From: Streptomyces alboflavus
GTDB taxonomy: Bacteria; Actinomycetota; Actinomycetes; Streptomycetales; Streptomycetaceae
DNA length: 64,000 nt
Direction: 5' to 3'
NCBI RefSeq assembly: GCF_000716675.1
Contig: NZ_JNXT01000017.1
Location: 1 to 64,000 of the forward strand
Shown: positions 58,038 through 64,000 of the stretch, piece by piece
How the letters are laid out: each line of letters begins with the position of its first letter
Position numbering within the stretch: position 1 is the stretch's first letter
Notes under the pieces: model-generated
Database searches by the model: none
What the model was told of the DNA's origin: nothing
What the model saw: only the letters and a program-made list of their open reading frames with translations
Program-made: the position numbers and the translations under genes

Positions 58038-58682
58038 ATGGATCGAGCAGAACACCGAGCGAAGGACACACCACAGGCCGAGACAACCGCGCCCATACCG
58101 CGCCCCGGCAGGCGCCGGATCCTCCAAGGAGCCGCTCTCGCCGCCCTCCCCTCAGCGCTCCTGACGGCACGTCCGGCCGACGCTCAGGCGCGGGCCGTCG
58201 ACTACCCCCTGGCCGAGTCGGTGCCGGCCAGCACCTCCAACTACACCGCCGCCAACCGTCCCACCACCTATCCGGTCGAGTACGTGGTCATTCACGTCAC
58301 CCAGGAGACCTACGCCGACACACTCGCCATCTTCAAGAACCCGGCGAAGAAGGTCTCCGCGCACTACGTCGTCCGCTCGTCGGACGGCCACATCGCCCAG
58401 TGCGTCCGCGAGCGCAACGTCGGCTGGCACGCGGGCAACTGGAGCTACAACACACGCAGCATCGGCATCGAGCACGAAGGGTGGGTGGACAAGCCGCAGT
58501 ACTTCACCGACGAGATGTACGAGCAGTCCGCGGCCCTGACCGCGGCGATCTGCAAGAAGTACGGCATCCCCAAGGACCGAGAGCACATCATCGGCCACGT
58601 CGAGGTGCCGGGGGCGGATCACACCGACCCCGGCCGGCACTGGGACTGGTCGCGCTACATCCGCATGGTGAACTTCGCCTGA
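58038..58682 (+). CDS. Tat-exported N-acetylmuramoyl-L-alanine amidase (Amidase_2)
   Basis: A 214-aa peptidoglycan hydrolase that cleaves the bond between MurNAc and L-Ala. The Tat signal is RPGRRRILQGAALAALPSAL with the AQA end near residue 52. The catalytic domain has YVVIHVTQET (first Zn ligand His), VGWHAGNWSYNTRSIGIEHEG, and GHVEVPGADHTDPGRHWDW with the second Zn ligand and the active-site residues. ATG 58038 has GAGAGGCAGAACAGCC upstream. It could act in wall turnover or development; the long leader region before it suggests regulated expression. Confidence 0.92.
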   Translation: MDRAEHRAKDTPQAETTAPIPRPGRRRILQGAALAALPSALLTARPADAQARAVDYPLAESVPASTSNYTAANRPTTYPVEYVVIHVTQETYADTLAIFKNPAKKVSAHYVVRSSDGHIAQCVRERNVGWHAGNWSYNTRSIGIEHEGWVDKPQYFTDEMYEQSAALTAAICKKYGIPKDREHIIGHVEVPGADHTDPGRHWDWSRYIRMVNFA

Positions 58683-58859
58683 CCGCGGGATCGGCAGCCC
58701 CCGACGGCGAAGCAGTCACCGGCAGCCCGGGCCGACCCAGGGCCGACCTGGAGCCGCCCCAGCTCCGCCCGAGGATCAGTCTAGGGCTGACCTCAGAAGG
58801 TCGAGGACCAGCCGACGTGAGTGCGCGGACGCTTGTCGGCTCGAGTTCCCGGGGTGACG

Positions 58860-60155
58860 ATGGCAACACCGCATCGCCGCCCCGGGAGGACCGAGTTGAC
58901 CGATCCATGGGTAGCTCTGGAGTTCGGCACCGACCCCGCCGAGCGGGTACGGACGATGCGGAGCGCGCATGAGCGGTTCACGGCGGCGGGCACCGTCACC
59001 CGACCCGTGCGTTCCGTGGTGGCCGAGTCGTGGCGCCGCTCGGTGCGGGCGCGGGTCAGCCCGGAGGACACCGGGGCGTCGGTCGAGCTGACGGCCGGGG
59101 ACCTGGGGGCGTACCGGGCGGAGCATCCGCTGTCGCGGGTGATGCCGGTGTTCCGCGAGTTGATGGGCGGCTTCGCCAAGGACGGGGAGCATCTGCTGGC
59201 GGTGTGCGACGCGCACGGCAGACTGCTGTGGGTCGAGGGGCACCCCGCCACCCGGACGCGGGCGGGGCGGATGAACTTCGTCCCGGGTGCGCGGTGGGCG
59301 GAGTCGGCGATGGGCACGAACGCGCCGGGAACGGCGGTCGCCGTGGACAGGCCGGTGCAGGTGTTCGCGACGGAGCACTTCGTGCGCAGGGTGCAGCCCT
59401 GGACGTGTGCGGCCGCCCCCGTGCACGACCCTCGTTCCGGCCGGCTGCTCGGGGCCGTCGACATCACCGGAGGCGACGGGCTCGCGCATCCGCACAGCCT
59501 GGCCTTCGTGCAGGCGGTGGCGCGAGCGGCGGAGTCCCAACTGGCCCTCCTGTCGCCGCCGGTGGAGGCGGATGGCGCGTGGGAGTTGACGGCGCTCGGG
59601 CGCGACGAGGCGCTGCTCGTCGCGAACGGTCGCAAGGTGCGGCTGAGTCGGCGGCACAGCGAGATCGTGGTGCTGCTCGCCCGGCATCCGGAGGGGCTGA
59701 CGGGTGATGAGTTGCTGTGCGCGTTGTACGAGGACGAGTCGGTGACGCCGGTGACGTTGAGGGCGGAGTTGGCGCGGCTGCGGCAGGTACTCGGGCCCGA
59801 GATGCTGCGGTCGCGGCCGTACCGCCTGGCGGTGCGGGTCACCTCGGATGTGGATGTCGTGGAGCGGCGCCTCGGGTGTGGGGCGGTGACGGCGGCGGTG
59901 TCGGGGTACGCGGGGCCGTTGCTTCCGGGGTCGCAGGCGCCGGCTGTGGCGCGGTTGCGGCGGCGGCTGGCCGACCAGGTGCGGGCGGCGCTGATCGCGC
60001 GGGGTGACCCGGACCTGCTGTCGGACTGGGTGCACGCGCCGTGGGGCGAGGACGACGCGGAGGTGTGGCGGGCCTTGGCGGCGGTGCGGCCGACGGCGCC
60101 GGTGGTGGCGAGGCTGCGGTCCCTCGAGGGTGAGTTGACGGCCGATCGAGGGTGA
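58860..60155 (+). CDS. GAF-domain regulator with winged-helix C-terminus
   Basis: A 431-aa transcription factor. The N-terminal 240 residues resemble AcoR/sigma54-activator sensors: VVAESWRRSVRARVSPE, LLAVCDAHGRLLWVEGHP, FVPGARWAESAMGTNAPGTA and VDITGGDGLAHPHSLAFVQA are GAF signatures. No AAA+ ATPase domain follows; instead the C-terminal part (RLSRRHSEIVVLLARHPEGL and EDESVTPVTLRAELARLRQV) resembles an OmpR-like winged helix. This suits an organism without sigma-54. ATG 58860 (GGGGTGA before it) is the likely start. The aldehyde dehydrogenase gene 285 nt downstream is its probable target. Confidence 0.82.
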   Translation: MATPHRRPGRTELTDPWVALEFGTDPAERVRTMRSAHERFTAAGTVTRPVRSVVAESWRRSVRARVSPEDTGASVELTAGDLGAYRAEHPLSRVMPVFRELMGGFAKDGEHLLAVCDAHGRLLWVEGHPATRTRAGRMNFVPGARWAESAMGTNAPGTAVAVDRPVQVFATEHFVRRVQPWTCAAAPVHDPRSGRLLGAVDITGGDGLAHPHSLAFVQAVARAAESQLALLSPPVEADGAWELTALGRDEALLVANGRKVRLSRRHSEIVVLLARHPEGLTGDELLCALYEDESVTPVTLRAELARLRQVLGPEMLRSRPYRLAVRVTSDVDVVERRLGCGAVTAAVSGYAGPLLPGSQAPAVARLRRRLADQVRAALIARGDPDLLSDWVHAPWGEDDAEVWRALAAVRPTAPVVARLRSLEGELTADRG

Positions 60156-60283
60156 GGTGAGGGCCGACGCAGTGGACAGCACCGGCCGTCGCCCGTAGGA
60201 GAGCCGTCGCGCCGGGCTCACGGGCAACGGCGTCTCTCTCGGGCACCACCTAGGCGAGGCATCGGCCCCGGCCCGGCCCCATC

Positions 60284-60355
60284 GTGGCCGTAGCCGTGGC
60301 CCTGCCCATGGCCGTCGCCATGGCCGTCGCCGTGGCCGTCGCCGTGGCCGTGGCG
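60284..60355. repeat. 12-unit hexanucleotide repeat (GTGGCC/GTCGCC type)
   Basis: From 60284 twelve 6-nt units run without a break, mostly GTGGCC, ATGGCC or GTCGCC. The region 60156-60440 lies before the aldehyde dehydrogenase gene. The repeat would encode an (AV)n peptide if translated, but no ribosome site or homology supports that. Confidence 0.85.
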
Positions 60356-60440
60356 CGCAACGTACTTGCAACCTCCGTCTCCCTAACCTCCAGCGGAGAG
60401 CTGCCCAATGGCGGGCGGCGTGTCCGGGGAGGCAGTCAAG

Positions 60441-61964
60441 ATGGCCCGTTACGCAGCGCCCGGTACGGAGGGCGCAGTCGTCGCCTATGAGGCCCGGTAC
60501 GACCACTTCATCGGCGGGGAGTATGTGGCGCCGGCGCGGGGGCAGTACTTCGAGAACCCGAGCCCGGTGAACGGCCGGCCGTTCACCGAGATCGCGCGGG
60601 GCACGGCCGAGGACGTGGAGCGCGCCCTGGACGCGGCGCACGCGGCGGCACCGGCGTGGGGGCATACGTCCGTGGGTGAGCGGGCGGCCGTCCTCAGGCA
60701 GATCGCCGACCGCATGGAGGCCGGGCTCGAAACACTCGCGGTCGCGGAGAGCTGGGAGAACGGCAAGCCGGTGCGGGAGACGCTGGCCGCCGACATTCCC
60801 CTGGCCATCGACCACTTCCGCTACTTCGCGGGGGTGATCCGCGCGCAGGAGGGTTCACTCAGCGAGCTCGACGACGACACCATCGCGTACCACTTCCACG
60901 AGCCGCTGGGTGTGGTCGCTCAGATCATCCCGTGGAACTTCCCGATCCTGATGGCGACGTGGAAGCTGGCGCCCGCGCTCGCCGCCGGGAACACGGTCGT
61001 CCTGAAGCCCGCCGAGCAGACACCGGCGTCGATCCATGTCTGGCTGAGCCTGGTCAGCGACCTGCTGCCGCCCGGAGTGGTCAACGTCGTCAACGGCTTC
61101 GGCGTGGAGGCGGGCAAGCCGCTCGCGTCGAGTCCGCGCGTCGCGAAGGTCGCGTTCACCGGGGAGACGACGACGGGGCGGCTGATCATGCAGTACGCCT
61201 CGGAGAACATCAAGCCGGTGACGCTGGAGCTCGGCGGCAAGAGCCCGAACATCTTCTTCGACGACGTGTGGGCCGCCGACGACGACTTCCGCGACAAGGC
61301 GCTCGAAGGCTTCACCATGTTCGCGCTCAACCAGGGCGAGGTCTGTACGTGTCCGTCGCGGGCGCTGATCCAGCGCGGCCACTACAGCGAATTCCTGGAA
61401 GCGGCGATCGCCCGGACCGAGGCGATCAAGCCGGGCCACCCGCTGGACACGGACACGATGATCGGCGCACAGGCCTCCAACGACCAGTTGGAGAAGATCC
61501 TCTCGTATCTGGACATCGGCCAGCAGGAGGGTGCGAAGGTCCTGACGGGAGGGCAGCGCATCGAGTACGACGGCGAGTTGGCGGGTGGCTGGTACGTACA
61601 GCCCACGATCTTCGAGGGCGACAACCGGATGCGGATCTTCCAGGAGGAGATCTTCGGCCCCGTCGTGTCGGTCGCGTCGTTCAACGACTTCGACGACGCC
61701 ATCAAGATCGCCAACGACACGCTGTACGGCCTGGGTGCCGGGGTGTGGACGCGGGACATGAACACCGCGTACCGCGCCGGCCGTTCGATCCAGGCAGGCC
61801 GCGTCTGGACGAACTGCTACCACGCGTACCCGGCGCACGCGGCGTTCGGCGGCTACAAGCAGTCCGGGATCGGCCGTGAGACGCACAAGATGATGCTGGA
61901 GCACTACCAGCAGACGAAGAACCTTCTCGTGTCGTACTCGGCACAGAAGCTCGGCTTCTTCTAG
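60441..61964 (+). CDS. NAD-dependent aldehyde dehydrogenase (ExaC/acetaldehyde type)
   Basis: A 507-aa aldehyde dehydrogenase that oxidises acetaldehyde or similar aldehydes to acids with NAD+. The motifs [56 protein letters not shown] (catalytic Glu), [17 protein letters not shown] (catalytic Cys) and [18 protein letters not shown] are intact; the [11 protein letters not shown] sequence is typical of the ExaC group. ATG 60441 has GGAGGC 7 nt upstream. The GAF regulator upstream, of the AcoR type, fits control of alcohol/aldehyde metabolism. A strong terminator follows. Confidence 0.95.
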   Translation: MARYAAPGTEGAVVAYEARYDHFIGGEYVAPARGQYFENPSPVNGRPFTEIARGTAEDVERALDAAHAAAPAWGHTSVGERAAVLRQIADRMEAGLETLAVAESWENGKPVRETLAADIPLAIDHFRYFAGVIRAQEGSLSELDDDTIAYHFHEPLGVVAQIIPWNFPILMATWKLAPALAAGNTVVLKPAEQTPASIHVWLSLVSDLLPPGVVNVVNGFGVEAGKPLASSPRVAKVAFTGETTTGRLIMQYASENIKPVTLELGGKSPNIFFDDVWAADDDFRDKALEGFTMFALNQGEVCTCPSRALIQRGHYSEFLEAAIARTEAIKPGHPLDTDTMIGAQASNDQLEKILSYLDIGQQEGAKVLTGGQRIEYDGELAGGWYVQPTIFEGDNRMRIFQEEIFGPVVSVASFNDFDDAIKIANDTLYGLGAGVWTRDMNTAYRAGRSIQAGRVWTNCYHAYPAHAAFGGYKQSGIGRETHKMMLEHYQQTKNLLVSYSAQKLGFF

Positions 61965-61976
61965 GGGCACGAGAAA

Positions 61977-62014
61977 AGGCGCCTGACCTGGGCTTTTGCC
62001 GGTCAGGCGCCTTC
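61977..62014. terminator. 13-bp-stem terminator of the aldehyde dehydrogenase gene
   Basis: AAGGCGCCTGACC (61977-61989) pairs perfectly with GGTCAGGCGCCTT (62002-62014) across a 12-nt loop, 12 nt after the stop codon. The TT end and T-rich loop fit an intrinsic, probably bidirectional, terminator. Confidence 0.85.
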
Positions 62015-62126
62015 CGCTCGGCCCGCTCAGAGCAGGGCTCGATTTACGTCGTAACTCCCAGTTTCTCCCACCGCTATCCCGCTTCTGACCAGCTCTTCCG
62101 GACCAGTCACGGACCAAAACCCCGAC
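62015..62126. other. Candidate left attachment-site region of an integrated element
   Basis: This 112-bp segment lies between the chromosomal terminator and the end of the integrase gene, the usual place of attL when the integrase reads toward the site. It holds the palindrome TTACGTCGTAA (62044-62054). No tRNA-like sequence is seen on either strand. The 9-bp TCAGGCGCC occurs in the terminator arm (62004-62012) and again in the integrase end (62134-62142). Confidence 0.35.
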
Positions 62127-63515
62127 TCACCCCTCAGGCGCCGCGCCCTGGCTGACGCGGTCCCACTCCTGCATGGACTGCTCAATCAGCCGGTTGGCCT
62201 GCTCCCTGACGCCATCCAGGAACTTGGCGTAGTGGCGGAAGAGGACTTCGATGCTCTGGCCCGCGCGGCGAGCGCATTCGGCCGGGTCCACACCGGAGTA
62301 CAACCAGAACGAGATCCCGGCGTGCCGGAGATCGTAGGGCCGCTTGGCCAGCCCGGAGGCGAGTTCCGTGCGGGTCAGCACGTACTTCCGTGCCCGCCCC
62401 CACGTAATGCCATACGCAGACGCGTCCACGTAGTTGCCGGCCTCATTCCGGAACAGTCGACCGTCCGGCGCCACGCCGAACCGTTCGATGTGTGCCCGCA
62501 GGATCCGCACGAACTTCGGCGGGATGGGCACAGGCCGGGTCGCGGTAGCCGCGCGGCGTTTGAGCGAGTGCACCTCGTGTACCGCGCCGTCGTCCGTCCA
62601 CTCCTTGCCCGCGGTGATGACGCCGCCCGAAAGGTTGAGCATCCCCCATCCGGTCTCGGGCAGATGGCACTGTTCGAGCCGGAGGTGGATGACCTCCGCG
62701 GGCCGCATGGCCGCGTAGTACATGCAGCCGAAGAACGCCTCCAGGTGAGGGCCTCGCCCGCGCAGCTGAGCAACCGCCGCGAGCAGCCGGTCGACTTGGG
62801 CCGGATTGGGGACGGCAGCCGGGTCCACCTCCTCGTTGACCGCCGGAGCGTTCCACCTGAGCCCGTTTAGGGGGCTCTCCGCGAAGTAACCTTTCTCCAC
62901 GGCGGTGTTGAGCACTTCGTTGAACGCAGCCCGCTTGCGCCGCGCTGTCTTAGCCGCAGCCGCTTTGCCGTCCAGCTTGCGACACAGGGCGTCCAGCGCC
63001 CGTCGCAGCACATCGGCTTCCGCGAGAGCACCGACGGGCAAGGAGTTTCGCTTCAGCCAGTCCAGGGCTTTCCGCCACTCCTCGGTCGGCTCTTGGGCCC
63101 ATGCGTTCTTGTTGAACGCCCACGAGTACAAGGCGCGCCGCAGCACCCGCGGCTCCGGATAGGTTGCGCCAGGGTGCACCAGGGCAGGCGTGATGGTGGC
63201 GAATGCGTCGGCCAGGGTACGGCGGGTGTTTCCCGGTGTACGGTCCCACCGTTGATCGATGTATTCGTGGGCAAGGTCGTACCACGTCGTCCGCTGCTTG
63301 ATGGCTCGCAGCTCGGACGCCGGCAGACCCGTGTGCTCATCGAAAGGCTCGCCCTCACGCGCCGCCGTCATCAGCTTCGCGTGCCTGCTCTCGGCGAGCC
63401 CGATAGTCATGAATGACTCTGATTTTTCACGTCCGTTGACCGTCCACCGGACCATAAACGCCTTGCGCCGGTCAGGGCGCTCGCGTATGTCCCAGAAACG
63501 GACGTTGTAACTCAT
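62127..63515 (-). CDS. int: Tyrosine-family site-specific integrase
   Basis: A 462-aa phage/ICE-type tyrosine recombinase. The core Arg is in YYAAMRPAEVIHLR (near 275), the second in YDLRHAGISFWLYSG (near 395), followed by RRAGQSIEVLFRHYAKFLDG with the His and the nucleophile Tyr. The N-terminal SAM-like and Arm-binding regions precede it. The start ATG 63515 overlaps the excisionase stop (ATGA). Such integrases insert mobile elements at chromosomal sites, normally near tRNAs in Streptomyces. Base composition appears slightly less GC-rich than the flanks, in keeping with acquired DNA. Confidence 0.93.
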   Translation of the reverse strand: MSYNVRFWDIRERPDRRKAFMVRWTVNGREKSESFMTIGLAESRHAKLMTAAREGEPFDEHTGLPASELRAIKQRTTWYDLAHEYIDQRWDRTPGNTRRTLADAFATITPALVHPGATYPEPRVLRRALYSWAFNKNAWAQEPTEEWRKALDWLKRNSLPVGALAEADVLRRALDALCRKLDGKAAAAKTARRKRAAFNEVLNTAVEKGYFAESPLNGLRWNAPAVNEEVDPAAVPNPAQVDRLLAAVAQLRGRGPHLEAFFGCMYYAAMRPAEVIHLRLEQCHLPETGWGMLNLSGGVITAGKEWTDDGAVHEVHSLKRRAATATRPVPIPPKFVRILRAHIERFGVAPDGRLFRNEAGNYVDASAYGITWGRARKYVLTRTELASGLAKRPYDLRHAGISFWLYSGVDPAECARRAGQSIEVLFRHYAKFLDGVREQANRLIEQSMQEWDRVSQGAAPEG

Positions 63516-63709
63516 CGCCAAGTGTCAAAATCTCTCTCGCAAGCGTCCCACCAGGCATCCAGATCTGTGCGACGGCACCGGAGTTCGCCATTGGGCAGCT
63601 TGATCATGCGGGGGGCTTGCCCGCGGGCGCGCATGCGGTAGAACGCCGACGGACTCATGCGGATCTCCGCAAGAACCTCGGTCAGCTTCAGCGCAGGAGG
63701 ACGAGCCAT
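63512..63709 (-). CDS. xis: Excisionase / AlpA-type HTH DNA-binding protein
   Basis: A 65-aa protein of the MerR-like excisionase family. KLTEVLAEIRMSPSAFYRMR is the helix-turn-helix and RMIKLPNGELRCRRTDLDAW the wing. It should bend DNA and direct the integrase toward excision. Its stop overlaps the integrase start (ATGA), the usual xis-int order of Streptomyces integrative elements. The upstream replication or transfer genes lie beyond the window edge. Confidence 0.88.
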   Translation of the reverse strand: MARPPALKLTEVLAEIRMSPSAFYRMRARGQAPRMIKLPNGELRCRRTDLDAWWDACERDFDTWR

Positions 63710-64000
63710 GCAATTTCACCTTCGTATTGAGAAAGGCTTCATGCCGGAAATCCAGGCGTGCATCGATACGCGGCACAGACCAGCCGCCCTACTGGGCCAT
63801 CCATTGCGGAGTGACCGATAGAACGCAGCGGGGCATCGCGAATCGACCCAGCATGGGATTTTCCTCACGGCGCACAGGCGAGTGGCCAGGGAGGAGACCT
63901 GGCGTAGCAATCAGGCAGCCAAAGCCGTGGGCATGAAGACGCGGTCATTGATAGGGCAGCAGGCGGCAGCAGCGCCCTCTACCTCCTCGCGAATGCGTGC
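63710..64000. other. Right edge: upstream region of the xis-int operon
   Basis: No convincing gene in these 291 bp. The part just upstream of the xis start should hold its promoter and ribosome site. The possible frames on either strand are short and have no recognisable motifs. The rest of the element continues to the right. Confidence 0.5.

Noticed and set aside
60284..60490. Possible 68-aa Ala/Val-rich protein from the hexanucleotide array
   Set aside because: No ribosome site, no hydrophobic-signal logic beyond the repeat, and the frame runs into the dehydrogenase start in another phase.
62015..62126. tRNA gene as integration target
   Set aside because: Neither strand has a GGTTCRA-type T-loop, an acceptor stem or an anticodon arm.

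Overview
The window is high-GC chromosomal DNA from an actinomycete, almost certainly a Streptomyces. The indicators are strong third-position GC bias, frequent GTG starts, several leaderless-type promoters (TAnnnT 6-9 nt before the start codon), a four-gene conservon (cvnABCD), an actinobacterial-type XylA/XylB/ROK cluster, a PaiB-family protein beside an MFS gene, and a single rare TTA codon in one exported protease. No rRNA, tRNA or CRISPR array was recognised. Everything is read from sequence alone, without searches.

Layout. 0-3.5 kb: sulfonate-binding lipoprotein (SsuA-like), FMN-dependent alkanesulfonate monooxygenase (SsuD-like) and a flavin monooxygenase. 3.5-7.4 kb: a 14-TM drug exporter gene with an operator-like palindrome, then an unusual regulator (N-terminal HTH fused to an ECF-sigma-like core) overlapping a partner of unknown function. 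7.4-11.7 kb: TTA-containing subtilase, short MltG-like transglycosylase and a half-size ABC exporter. 11.8-15.3 kb: a MarR regulator preceded by an 8-codon leader ORF, then a fused FAD/Fe-S dehydrogenase. 15.3-18.4 kb: 25-bp tandem repeats, a small conserved protein, a Tat-exported Gfo/Idh/MocA (GH109-like) enzyme and an L,D-transpeptidase-like lipoprotein. 18.5-22.2 kb: a heterodimeric ABC exporter whose two ATPase domains are degenerate in complementary ways. 22.3-25.8 kb: LysR regulator, tartrate/D-malate dehydrogenase and C4-dicarboxylate symporter, a likely catabolic module.

25.8-34 kb: MFS transporter + PaiB-family protein, membrane metal-dependent hydrolase, DUF3516-type RNA helicase, acyl-CoA thioesterase II, a 7-bp minisatellite, a TPR protein and an HTH-like protein. 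34-40 kb: an orphan roadblock protein, a PPOX protein, the cvnA-B-C-D conservon and an MHYT-domain sensor. 40-46.4 kb: methyltransferase, alpha/beta hydrolase divergent from PadR across a perfect palindrome, MpaB-family oxygenase, several small unknowns and a fatty acid desaturase. 46.6-52.6 kb: SNF2 helicase coupled to a SWIM zinc-finger protein, a hairpin cluster, and an exported phytase-like esterase behind a possible PHO box. 53.2-57.3 kb: xylose operon (xylA divergent from xylB-ROK regulator). 57.3-62 kb: a 0.76-kb gene-free region, a Tat-exported peptidoglycan amidase, a GAF/winged-helix regulator and an aldehyde dehydrogenase closed by a strong terminator. From 62.1 kb to the edge: a tyrosine integrase and excisionase on the minus strand, the start of an integrated element that continues past the window.

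Most of the window looks like ordinary core or near-core chromosome. The points I would look at first are the HTH-sigma fusion with its partner and upstream coupled micro-ORF, the complementary degeneracy of the ABC pair, the TTA codon plus missing oxyanion Asn in the subtilase, the leader ORF on the MarR gene, the orphan CvnB paralogue, and the integration junction without a visible tRNA.
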